Below are positions 17,112 through 24,550 of a stretch of DNA of 40,949 nucleotides, piece by piece (position 1 is the stretch's first letter; each line of letters opens with the position of its first letter). The notes under the pieces are model-generated. The model saw only the letters and a list, made by a program, of their open reading frames with translations, had not been told where the DNA came from and made no database searches. Position numbers and translations under genes: made by a program. The stretch is from DATFKA01 sp042095835 (GTDB taxonomy: Bacteria; Bacteroidota; Bacteroidia; Chitinophagales; Saprospiraceae). The DNA lies in assembly GCA_042095835.1 (NCBI GenBank), contig JBELML010000041.1, positions 1-40,949 of the forward strand, written 5' to 3'.

Positions 17112-18017
17112 TTAGCCCAATTCCCAAATAATCATACGTCGATCATCGCTAGCCGAAACCAACCAATGGTTATGTGGAGACCAATATAAGCGGTTGACAG
17201 AGTTCACATGCCCTTGATTCCGTGGAGCCTCGATAGAGCCTAATAATTCAAAAGTGGAAGCATCCCAAATGCGGATACGTTTGTCTCTACTGCCAGTAGC
17301 CAGCCATTGACCAGAAGGGTGAAATGCAATGTCATTGATTGTGAACCAATGAGCAGCTTGACTGGAAAGGTTAGCCCCTTTATCATCAAGATCCCACACC
17401 TTTAGGTGAGCATCCCGACCGCCGCTAAAAAGATAGCGCTGCTGTGGGCCATAATGCAAAGCGAATACAGAATTCTCATGCGCCTGCAAAATAGTCTTTT
17501 TCAACTCCATTGTAGTCGCATTAACCAAATAGATATGATGGTCACTTGCTCCTACCGCAAGCTCATTTCGCTCTGGAGCAAAAGCAATACTTCTGATAGA
17601 AGCAGCACTTAATTGTAGGCTTTCTAGTGTTTTTTGTTGGGCGATAGACCACCTGGTTAGCAAGCCATCCCCTCCGCCCGTAAATATAGCGTCTCCTACC
17701 TGTACAATAGCAAACACTCCTTTCTGGTGATGCAGTACATTGGTGTCATTAGATTGATCCGCCAAATCTAGCCAATGCACACCGCCGTTCATATTACCGA
17801 CAACCAAACGATTGGAGTCTGCGATTCTGCACATCGAGAAAATTTGGGTTTCTACTTTTGCGACCAATTTTCCCATTTCGGGATCGTCCAAATTCCATTC
17901 GACGACCCAACCATCTCCTCCTCCTGATAAGACGTGCCCAGGCTTGGCGCTTTCTATCACCGTAAATATAGAAGCATTATGCCCTGTCATCTGTCCTACC
18001 TTCTTTATCTCTAGCAT
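17112..18017 (-). CDS. WD40-repeat beta-propeller protein
   Basis: A 301-residue cytoplasmic protein made of about six or seven WD40 repeats, with no leader peptide. Repeat endings include DGWVVEWNL, DGLLTRWSI, DAHLKVWDLDD, DKRIRIWDASTF and DDRRMIIWELG. GH motifs begin the blades (GHNASIFTVIES, GHVNSVNRLYWSP). This is a protein-protein interaction scaffold; no partner can be named. Stand-alone WD40 genes of this size recur in Bacteroidota. It lies 91 bp downstream of comF on the same strand. Confidence 0.88.
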   Translation of the reverse strand: MLEIKKVGQMTGHNASIFTVIESAKPGHVLSGGGDGWVVEWNLDDPEMGKLVAKVETQIFSMCRIADSNRLVVGNMNGGVHWLDLADQSNDTNVLHHQKGVFAIVQVGDAIFTGGGDGLLTRWSIAQQKTLESLQLSAASIRSIAFAPERNELAVGASDHHIYLVNATTMELKKTILQAHENSVFALHYGPQQRYLFSGGRDAHLKVWDLDDKGANLSSQAAHWFTINDIAFHPSGQWLATGSRDKRIRIWDASTFELLGSIEAPRNQGHVNSVNRLYWSPHNHWLVSASDDRRMIIWELG

Positions 18018-18108
18018 AGATTTGGTATTAGCGTATGTTTAATACAAACCTCTACCCCTTCTTTTTGTTGAGTTCATCTGCATTTTAGCGCTCTTCTTCT
18101 ACGCCATC

Positions 18109-18807
18109 CTAAATCGCAATCGCCAAAGTAACCATACTGACTTTAGTTGCTGGCAGATCTAGAATAGGTAAGGCGCAGGCCTCTAAGGTAGCACCAGAAG
18201 TCATCACATCATCTACCAAAAGGATATGCCTTCCCTTAAGGTGATCAGGCTGTCGCAGTTTAATACTATCCATCACGTTTTGTAAGCGCTCTAATCGAGA
18301 TTTGTGGGTTTGAGTGATATTGTGTTTGGTTTTTTCTAGCGCATGAGAGAACATCGGTAAATCCATTCCTTCCGCCAGGCCTGCTCCAATCATGGCCGCT
18401 TGATTAAACCCTCGTATACGTCTTTTCTTCCAATGAAGTGGGACGGGAACGATACAATCGACCTCCTCAAAGAGTGGATTTTGCAGCAACTTTTTAGCAT
18501 AAATACGTCCCCAGGATTTGGCCAACTCAGGCTGGTTCTGGTATTTAATGCGATGGATTAAAGGCTGAATACGCCCTCCTTTTACAAAATAAAAACAAGC
18601 GGCCCCTCCCTGCAGCGGCAAGCGGCCCCAGAAACGTTGGGTGAAGATATTGTCTGCCTCTTCATGCAAAGAAGTATAGGGCAAATGGAGTTGGCAGGAT
18701 AAACACAATTGCTGCTGGTGAGAAGACAAAACGCGCCGGCAGGCCAAGCATAGTGGTGGAAAAAATAAATCTAGCACTCTTTCGAAAGGACTCAAAAGAT
18801 TATTCAT
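18109..18807 (-). CDS. comF: ComF-family phosphoribosyltransferase-like protein
   Basis: A 232-residue protein. An N-terminal zinc-binding element with two Cys pairs (FFPPLCLACRRV, QLCLSCQLHLP) is followed by a type I phosphoribosyltransferase domain with the PRPP loop HILLVDDVMTSGATLEAC. RGFNQAAMIGAGLA and KTKHNITQTHKSRLERLQN are typical ComF motifs. Family members are required for DNA uptake in naturally competent bacteria, but the reaction is undefined. No other competence genes are in view. The coding strand is the same as for HtrA, 271 bp upstream, with a terminator between them. Confidence 0.92.
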   Translation of the reverse strand: MNNLLSPFERVLDLFFPPLCLACRRVLSSHQQQLCLSCQLHLPYTSLHEEADNIFTQRFWGRLPLQGGAACFYFVKGGRIQPLIHRIKYQNQPELAKSWGRIYAKKLLQNPLFEEVDCIVPVPLHWKKRRIRGFNQAAMIGAGLAEGMDLPMFSHALEKTKHNITQTHKSRLERLQNVMDSIKLRQPDHLKGRHILLVDDVMTSGATLEACALPILDLPATKVSMVTLAIAI

Positions 18808-18898
18808 TAAAAATAAATTGGTAGGATGCTTTAGGATACAATGTAATCATTAGGGAAAAATATTCCAAGTGGTTTCTGTCGTCTAGCAGGCATACCCT

Positions 18899-18937
18899 TA
18901 AAGAAAAACGCCTGCCCTACCAAGGTAAGACAGACGC
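18899..18937 (-). terminator. Rho-independent terminator downstream of htrA
   Basis: On the minus strand, CGTCTGTCTTACC (18924-18936) pairs with GGTAGGGCAGGCG (18909-18921), 13 pairs including three G-U, with a tight loop, followed by TTTTTCTTT. It lies about 140 nt past the HtrA stop and separates it from comF. The remainder of the 271-bp interval shows no feature. Confidence 0.75.
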
Positions 18938-19078
18938 ATCAAAACAAAACGAAAAACCAACTTTAAACAAGTTTCTTAATAACTGCGATTTCTATAAATA
19001 ACCCATTTTCGAGAAAAATAGTTTGTCAACTGTATAACATATAAGCGGACAAAAATAGTTTACCATAAGTGTAAAAAA

Positions 19079-20260
19079 TTAATTTCTGTCTTCCACCGAC
19101 CTTCTGCGCAGGATCACTGGTATATTTTCTTCTCTACGATCTCTCAAAACGGTCAAGGTCACTGTATCACCAACTTTTGAGCTACCAATAGCCTCTTGTA
19201 GTTCAGGTACGTTCTTGATACGCTTGTTGTCCACTTTCACCACTACATCGTAGGGTTGCATTCCAGAGAAGTCAGCAGAGCCGCCTTGGATCACCTGATC
19301 GATAACCACTCCTTGCCTTACATCAAGTCTTAGGGAATCCGCTACTTCATCATCCAGGTCAAAAATGGTCACGCCTAAAAATGGACGCTGATAAGTACCA
19401 AATTCAATGATATCATCTGCAATACGTTTTACTAGATTTACAGGCACCGCAAAGCTATAGCCTTGGAAAGCTCCTGTTCGGGTAGCAATCGCGGTATTAA
19501 TACCTAGCAAATCGCCATCGACACTGACTAAGGCGCCACCACTATTCCCTGGATTCACAGCTGCATCTGTCTGGATGAAGGACTCAATGGCATCTCCTCC
19601 GCCTAGCAATCTAATGCTACGGCCTTTAGCAGAAATAATACCAGCCGTGACGGTCGATCTGAGTTCAAACGGATTACCTACTGCTAAAACCCAATCACCG
19701 ATTTGAGCTTGATCAGAATCTGCAGTACGCAATACGGGCAGATCATTGGCATTGATCTTAATCACAGCCAAGTCTGTTTTGGGGTAGGTACCGATCACCT
19801 CCGCTTTAAATTTTCGATTATCATATAGCGTCACTTCCAGTTCAGCGGCATTCTCTATGACATGATTATTGGTGACGATATAGCCATCTTGAGAATAGAT
19901 CACACCAGACCCAGATCCTCCCTGCGGCCTTCTGTTGCCAAAAAGGTCACCTCCAAAGAAATCCAAGAAAGGATTACCAGACTCTGTTTCTTCTTCTCCT
20001 CTCCTAGCAAAACTAGAAGAAATATGTACGACCGCAGGCATCGCGCGATTGGCAGCATCTCTAAAACTGGTGGGTGCTTCTGCAGGAATAGGATTCGCTA
20101 CGACAGGTCGAGATTCGGTATAGTCAAGATTGGTCACTGTGGGGTTGACGGTTTCTTGGGCGATCCCTTGAGTAGCTTCTCCTTGCATAAAATATACTCC
20201 AGCCAAGGAAGTAAGTCCTCCTACTATTCCGGCGAAAATCAAGGTTACAATCCTTTTCAT
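19079..20260 (-). CDS. HtrA/Deg-type periplasmic serine protease with one PDZ domain
   Basis: A 393-residue envelope protease and chaperone. The N-terminus (MKRIVTLIFAGIVGGLTSLAGVYF) is a signal or anchor segment. The trypsin-like domain carries the triad His133 (VTNNHVIEN), Asp163 (YPKTDLAVIK) and Ser240 (NPGNSGGALV), with VLAVGNPF and the LA-loop region rich in Gly (GGDLFGNRRPQGGSG). A single PDZ domain follows, residues about 290-385 (PFLGVTIFDL to TVLRDRRE). One PDZ makes it closer to DegS/HhoA-type architecture than to two-PDZ DegP. It is divergent from the HD-domain gene across a 310-bp AT-rich region. Confidence 0.94.
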   Translation of the reverse strand: MKRIVTLIFAGIVGGLTSLAGVYFMQGEATQGIAQETVNPTVTNLDYTESRPVVANPIPAEAPTSFRDAANRAMPAVVHISSSFARRGEEETESGNPFLDFFGGDLFGNRRPQGGSGSGVIYSQDGYIVTNNHVIENAAELEVTLYDNRKFKAEVIGTYPKTDLAVIKINANDLPVLRTADSDQAQIGDWVLAVGNPFELRSTVTAGIISAKGRSIRLLGGGDAIESFIQTDAAVNPGNSGGALVSVDGDLLGINTAIATRTGAFQGYSFAVPVNLVKRIADDIIEFGTYQRPFLGVTIFDLDDEVADSLRLDVRQGVVIDQVIQGGSADFSGMQPYDVVVKVDNKRIKNVPELQEAIGSSKVGDTVTLTVLRDRREENIPVILRRRSVEDRN

Positions 20261-20570
20261 AGCTTAATATTTTCGAATGATTTTGGTAAAATTTCGTTTT
20301 TTTATATAATCTGTGAAAGAATGCCTAAATTCTGTCGGGCCAAGTAAAAATTGAAGATTTCTGGTCCGAGGCAAAAAAATCAAGCATACTTCCTCAAGAG
20401 ACTACTTTGATTATGAAAACTGAAAAATAATTTTTATTGTTACAAGTGTAAATTTGTTTAACAGTAAATTAACAGGCCCTCTTAAATCTTGGCGTTTTGT
20501 CGAAAAAATTGGGATTTCTACAGGAAAAAAGTAAATCCTTAATCCCACGAAAACTACTTGATCAACAAGG
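20261..20570. other. AT-rich divergent regulatory region
   Basis: This is the gene-free stretch between htrA (minus) and the HD-domain gene (plus). It holds one perfect TAnnTTTG -7 motif on the plus strand (TAAATTTG, 20449-20456), without a good -33 partner at the usual spacing. No repeat or structured RNA is evident. Confidence 0.35.
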
Positions 20571-21155
20571 ATGAAAAACGATAAATTATCTGATCCAATT
20601 AAATACGCCAAGTACCTCCAACCTGAACATGAGCTGGAACATCTCTTTCTCCAGGACGAGGCTTTTTTATTGGGTTTAAAATGGGGCAAACCTAGATTCG
20701 GTCATCCCGAAGGTCAAGTCTATAAACATATCCAAGAGGTCTTATTAAATGTAGATGCACTTGGTCAAGATGAGGTACTCCGGCATCCCTTACGCATCAT
20801 TTCTTTTGTCCACGATACTTTCAAATACTTGGAAGATAAATCATATCCTAGGGACTGGTCTAAGCACCACTCCGTTTATGCTAGGAAATTCTTGGAGAAA
20901 TACACCAATGATCCTTCCATTCTTCAGGTTACTCAATTGCACGACGAAGCTTTCCATTGCTGGTGTCAAATCCATTTGTACAACAATGCTGACTTGGGAG
21001 AAGCACGGCTAAAAAAGCTCCTGCAAAAGCTGGGAGACGATCTACAACTCTACTACCTTTTCTTCAAATGTGATACCAAAACGGGTGATAAAAATCAAGC
21101 GCCACTGCGTTGGTTTGAAGAGAATATTCCAAATATTGAGATTAGAAATTTCTGA
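20571..21155 (+). CDS. HD-domain (metal-dependent phosphohydrolase-like) protein
   Basis: A 194-residue cytoplasmic protein with the spaced H...HD pattern of HD hydrolases: His in HPEGQVYKHIQEVL, His-Asp in IISFVHDTFKYLED, and His in KHHSVYARKFLEKY. The C-terminal half is helical with LHDEAFHCWCQIHLY. HD proteins of this type hydrolyse phosphate esters or nucleotides; the substrate here is unknown, and I do not recognise a named subfamily. It starts 115 bp after the TAAATTTG motif and precedes the sigma-factor gene by about 115 bp. Confidence 0.65.
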   Translation: MKNDKLSDPIKYAKYLQPEHELEHLFLQDEAFLLGLKWGKPRFGHPEGQVYKHIQEVLLNVDALGQDEVLRHPLRIISFVHDTFKYLEDKSYPRDWSKHHSVYARKFLEKYTNDPSILQVTQLHDEAFHCWCQIHLYNNADLGEARLKKLLQKLGDDLQLYYLFFKCDTKTGDKNQAPLRWFEENIPNIEIRNF

Positions 21156-21269
21156 AAAATCTATTTTTTTTCCATCTTGGGGAACTTCTAGAAAAACAAT
21201 ACAGTTAATTCCGTGAGTTTGTTATTGAAGAAAGCCTAGTATTTTAGGCACCTTTTAAATTACGGAATC

Positions 21270-21860
21270 ATGAAGATGGTAATGGCAAGAGACAAAGATC
21301 AAGCATATTATGACAATGTTTTCGACCGTGAGTTGCTTCCACATATGGATGCCCTGTCGACCTTTGCCTATCATCTAACCTACAACGACAATGATGCGGA
21401 TGATCTGGTACAAGAGGCCTACCTCAAGGCTTACAAGTCGATCCACCGCTACCATGAAGGCACCAATGCGAAAGCATGGTTATTTAAAATTCTCAAGAAT
21501 ATCTTCATCAACGAATACCGAAAGAAGGTCAACAAGCCGACTCAGGTAGACTATGAAGAGATCATCAACTATCACGAGGAAGAAGACTCTAACTTTTCCA
21601 GCTTTATGGATTTGAGAGAGGAAATGTTCCAAGGTATGATGGGCGACGAAGTGACCAAGGCGATTAATGATCTGCCTGTTCCCTTTCGAGTTGTCATCCT
21701 TTTATGTGATATTGAAGATTTCAAATATGAGGAGATATCCAAGATTTTAGATATTCCGATTGGTACTGTCCGTTCTAGGTTACACCGTGCCCGTAATTTG
21801 TTAAAAGATAAATTAAAAGCCTACGCAGCCTCTCTAGGCTACCAAGACAAGCGTAAGTAA
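21270..21860 (+). CDS. ECF-type RNA polymerase sigma factor
   Basis: A 196-residue group 4 sigma factor. Region 2 spans about residues 30-95 (AYHLTYNDNDADDLVQEAYLKAYKSI, then GTNAKAWLFKILKNIFINEYRK). Region 4 spans about 135-185 (LPVPFRVVILLCDIEDFKYEEISKILDIPIGTVRSRLHRARN). It resembles the RpoE/SigH-like ECF group common in Bacteroidota. A short protein with anti-sigma character follows after 226 bp of strongly structured DNA. An alternative start at MARDK lies 12 bp further in. Regulated genes are unknown. Confidence 0.93.
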   Translation: MKMVMARDKDQAYYDNVFDRELLPHMDALSTFAYHLTYNDNDADDLVQEAYLKAYKSIHRYHEGTNAKAWLFKILKNIFINEYRKKVNKPTQVDYEEIINYHEEEDSNFSSFMDLREEMFQGMMGDEVTKAINDLPVPFRVVILLCDIEDFKYEEISKILDIPIGTVRSRLHRARNLLKDKLKAYAASLGYQDKRK

Positions 21861-21890
21861 CAGCTAAAATAAATTTAATTTTTAAACTTG

Positions 21891-22069
21891 GGCTAGCAGG
21901 AATTACGCCTGTATCCAATGTAAGCAATGTGCATGATTTTCAGTAGCGGACATACCTTCACTCCATACAACGATGCCAATCGGCACAGGGCTTTTGTGTT
22001 CTGTGCCGTTTGTTTTGTGGGTATGTTTGAATCTGGTCTACGAGATCATGCCTGTAGTCCGTGTTAGCC
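21891..22069 (+). ncRNA. Candidate structured RNA, rod-like, about 180 nt
   Basis: Paired segments visible by eye, outside to inside: GGCTA (21891-21895) with TAGCC (22065-22069), extended by interrupted pairing to GGA/TCC; GCATGAT (21931-21937) with ATCATGC (22045-22051); GTAG with CTAC; ACATACC (21950-21956) with GGTATGT (22020-22026); and an apical stem CGGCACAG (21981-21988) with CTGTGCCG (22001-22008). Unpaired bulges lie between them, including a 24-nt one on the 5' side. The length and stem-bubble-stem layout recall 6S RNA, but family membership is inference. It could instead be the leader of the following gene, and the apical hairpin plus T-rich tail could terminate the sigma-factor transcript. 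Confidence 0.4.
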
Positions 22070-22086
22070 GCAAATTAATTTAAGTT

Positions 22087-22332
22087 ATGGGAGATCGAAA
22101 TTATCAGGAGTTAGTCCGGAAAGTGACCATGTACCTAGACAATGAGCTTAACGATAAAGATGAAAGAGAACTATTGACACAAATCCAATCCAACCCGACG
22201 TACCTGAAAGTACTCAGCCAGGAAAAATCTTTCAGGGATTTTATAAAAAGTAAAATTCATAGACGAAAACCCTCACCTGCTCTTATCCAGTCTATTAAAG
22301 ACAAAATACGCGTTAACCAACCACCACTCTAG
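22087..22332 (+). CDS. Small anti-sigma-factor-like protein
   Basis: An 81-residue soluble protein immediately downstream of the ECF sigma gene on the same strand. It is predicted helical (YQELVRKVTMYLDNELNDKDERELLTQIQSNP, then FRDFIKSKIHRRKPSPALIQSIKDKIR). The 'YLDNELNDKDERELLTQIQSNP' stretch is the typical shape of anti-sigma N-domains (a short helix, then -E- and -NP-). There is no HxxxCxxC zinc motif and no TM segment, unlike ZAS anti-sigma factors. The role is inferred from context and helical pattern only. Confidence 0.6.
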   Translation: MGDRNYQELVRKVTMYLDNELNDKDERELLTQIQSNPTYLKVLSQEKSFRDFIKSKIHRRKPSPALIQSIKDKIRVNQPPL

Positions 22333-22475
22333 CGTAAGTCACCCAACCGAACCACAACCGACACAAAACAGTTTGCGCTTTTAAGAAGCGTCCTAAAGTT
22401 TGTCCTGTACCAAACGATGTGTAGCCAGAACCGCGTTTGAAAATAGGGCAAGCTTTTTTTATTTTCGTTTAAAAG

Positions 22476-23045
22476 TTGATTATGAGTACCAGGATAGCGT
22501 TTTGGATGGTTGGATTGCTTTTTCTTTTACCCATTGGAGCTTATAGCCAATGGAAAATGTCTCCTGAGTTTTTGCAAATCCTACAAGAGGTAGATGCTGA
22601 GGTGATGCCCCCCTTGGATGCTGGCTACAAAGTCCGGTACCCCGTTTCTAATCGCACGCAGAACTATCAATGGGTATTGCGCTCCAGAAAAGAAAAATTA
22701 GAAATACGCTATCTCGTTTCTCCATTTAATACAACTAGCCCTACCCTCAAATATCCGGCCGTTGCCGCACATCGCCTGGCCATGCATGTCTGTAGTAATG
22801 CCGAAGAAGCAATGATCACCGCTCGCGACCTAGACGAGGAAGAACTCCAGGATTTCTATAATGCCGACTGGGGCAAAATCTATATTTTTCCTCCAAAGGA
22901 CGACTTCTCCCTTTATGCTCACTGCAAGATGGTCGTACTTTTTAAAGAAGACCGCGGAATCGTCTATTTATTTCACTTATTCAATGAGCCAAGCCCAGCG
23001 ATTGATCAGCGTTTGTATTCTTTCCGATTCAAAGAGAATCAATAA
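22476..23045 (+). CDS. Secreted protein of unknown function
   Basis: A 189-residue protein with a signal peptide (RIAFWMVGLLFLLPIGAYSQ). The mature part has alternating strands and aromatic residues (NYQWVLRSRKEKLEIRYLVSPF, FYNADWGKIYIFPPKDDFSLYAHCKMVVLFKED) and two Cys residues. I do not recognise the family. It lies between the anti-sigma-like gene and sdaA on the same strand; a periplasmic location is inferred from the leader. Confidence 0.7.
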   Translation: MIMSTRIAFWMVGLLFLLPIGAYSQWKMSPEFLQILQEVDAEVMPPLDAGYKVRYPVSNRTQNYQWVLRSRKEKLEIRYLVSPFNTTSPTLKYPAVAAHRLAMHVCSNAEEAMITARDLDEEELQDFYNADWGKIYIFPPKDDFSLYAHCKMVVLFKEDRGIVYLFHLFNEPSPAIDQRLYSFRFKENQ

Positions 23046-23120
23046 GCATATAAATGAACAAAAATCTCTATTTTGAGGTAGAGTTTCTACTATTCCTAAC
23101 CAAATTAAAACCACGCATAT

Positions 23121-24545
23121 ATGGAAGCCATCAGTGTTTTCGATATGTTGAAAATCGGTGTGGGGCCTTCTAGTTCTCACACTCTCGGTCCTTGGCGTGC
23201 TGCTCTTTTGTTTCTAGAACAACTAGAGCAAAACAAGCAATTAGTAGCATGTGATACCATCATGGTGGAGCTATATGGTTCACTAGCACTGACCGGCAAA
23301 GGTCACGGTACAGATATCGCGATTATGATGGGCCTTTGCGGAAAAGATCCAGTCACCGTTCCTGTAGATCAAGTCACTAAGATTCCTGAGCAAATCCAGC
23401 AAACCAAAAAATTGTTACTTGCGGGTACGTCCTGGATATCCTTTGATCCCTCTATTGATATTATCTTACATATGTCGGAGTCTTTACCTCTTCATGCCAA
23501 TGGTATGCGCCTTTTAGCCTTTCGGCAAAAAGAGTTGTTGCATCAGGGAACCTATTACTCAATTGGTGGAGGTTTTGTTCAACAAGAAGGGAGTACCGAT
23601 ACCTCTACGTCAAAGGTACAACTACCCTACCCGATTCGACATGCCAAACAACTCATTCAACATTGCCAAACTACCAGCTTCACTATTTCGGAGGTAGTTA
23701 TGCGGAATGAACTACAGTGGCGAAGCGCAGAAGCGGTACTAGATGCTTTTGAAGACATTTGGCAGGTGATGCTTTCTAGCATGTACCGTGGCTGCCATAC
23801 GCAGGGTATTTTACCTGGTGGGCTTGATGTGTCTCGCCGTGCTTTTGGCATCAACCAGAAATTACTTCAGGGCAGTACTTATGACAATATCCTCGAGTGG
23901 ATGGCCTGTATCAAAAATAGAGACTACCGATTTTCAGACATCATGAAGTGGATTGGTTGTTTTGCTATGGCAGTCAACGAGGAAAATGCCAACTTTGGAC
24001 GTATCGTAACGGCTCCGACCAATGGTGCCAGTGGTGTGATTCCAGCAGTGATCATGTACTATCTACTCTTTGAGAATCCTACCGCTGATCGGGCAGAAAT
24101 CTATCAGTTTCTTTTAGTGGCAGGAGAAGTAGGCTCTCTCTTCAAAAAAGGATCGACCATTTCTGCGGCTATGGGAGGATGTCAGGCAGAAATTGGTGTT
24201 TCTTCGGCTATGGCGGCGGCGGCGCTTTGCGAGTTATTAGGCGGCAGTGTTGATCAAGTGCTCATGGCTGCCGAAATTGCCATGGAACATCATCTAGGCT
24301 TGACTTGTGACCCTGTCCAAGGCTTGGTGCAAGTACCATGTATTGAGCGTAATTCGATGGGGGCTATAAAAGCTATCAATGCCGCAAAAATCGCGATAGA
24401 AAGTGATCCAAGTAAGGCCAAAATTTCACTCGATGCGGTGATCAAAACGATGCTTCATACAGCAGAAGATATGAATCACAAATACAAGGAGACTTCTCAG
24501 GGTGGTTTAGCAGTAAATATTGCCATCTCTTTACCAGAATGTTAG
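23121..24545 (+). CDS. sdaA: L-serine ammonia-lyase (iron-sulfur type)
   Basis: Converts L-serine to pyruvate and ammonia using a [4Fe-4S] cluster. The 474-residue protein is the single-chain type with an N-terminal beta domain (SVFDMLKIGVGPSSSHTLGPW, YGSLALTGKGHGTD) and a C-terminal alpha domain. The latter contains AVNEENANFGRIVTAPTNGASGVIPAVIMYY, GGCQAEIGVSSAMAAAAL and LGLTCDPVQGLVQVPCIERN; the Cys residues in the last two segments are the expected cluster ligands. It ends 5 bp from the convergent secreted protease gene. Confidence 0.96.
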   Translation: MEAISVFDMLKIGVGPSSSHTLGPWRAALLFLEQLEQNKQLVACDTIMVELYGSLALTGKGHGTDIAIMMGLCGKDPVTVPVDQVTKIPEQIQQTKKLLLAGTSWISFDPSIDIILHMSESLPLHANGMRLLAFRQKELLHQGTYYSIGGGFVQQEGSTDTSTSKVQLPYPIRHAKQLIQHCQTTSFTISEVVMRNELQWRSAEAVLDAFEDIWQVMLSSMYRGCHTQGILPGGLDVSRRAFGINQKLLQGSTYDNILEWMACIKNRDYRFSDIMKWIGCFAMAVNEENANFGRIVTAPTNGASGVIPAVIMYYLLFENPTADRAEIYQFLLVAGEVGSLFKKGSTISAAMGGCQAEIGVSSAMAAAALCELLGGSVDQVLMAAEIAMEHHLGLTCDPVQGLVQVPCIERNSMGAIKAINAAKIAIESDPSKAKISLDAVIKTMLHTAEDMNHKYKETSQGGLAVNIAISLPEC

Positions 24546-24550
24546 ACCCC

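Noticed and set aside
21891..22069. SRP RNA, tmRNA or RNase P RNA
   Set aside because: None of their conserved cores (SRP GGAAGCAGC-type loop, tmRNA tRNA-like ends, P4 helix) is visible.
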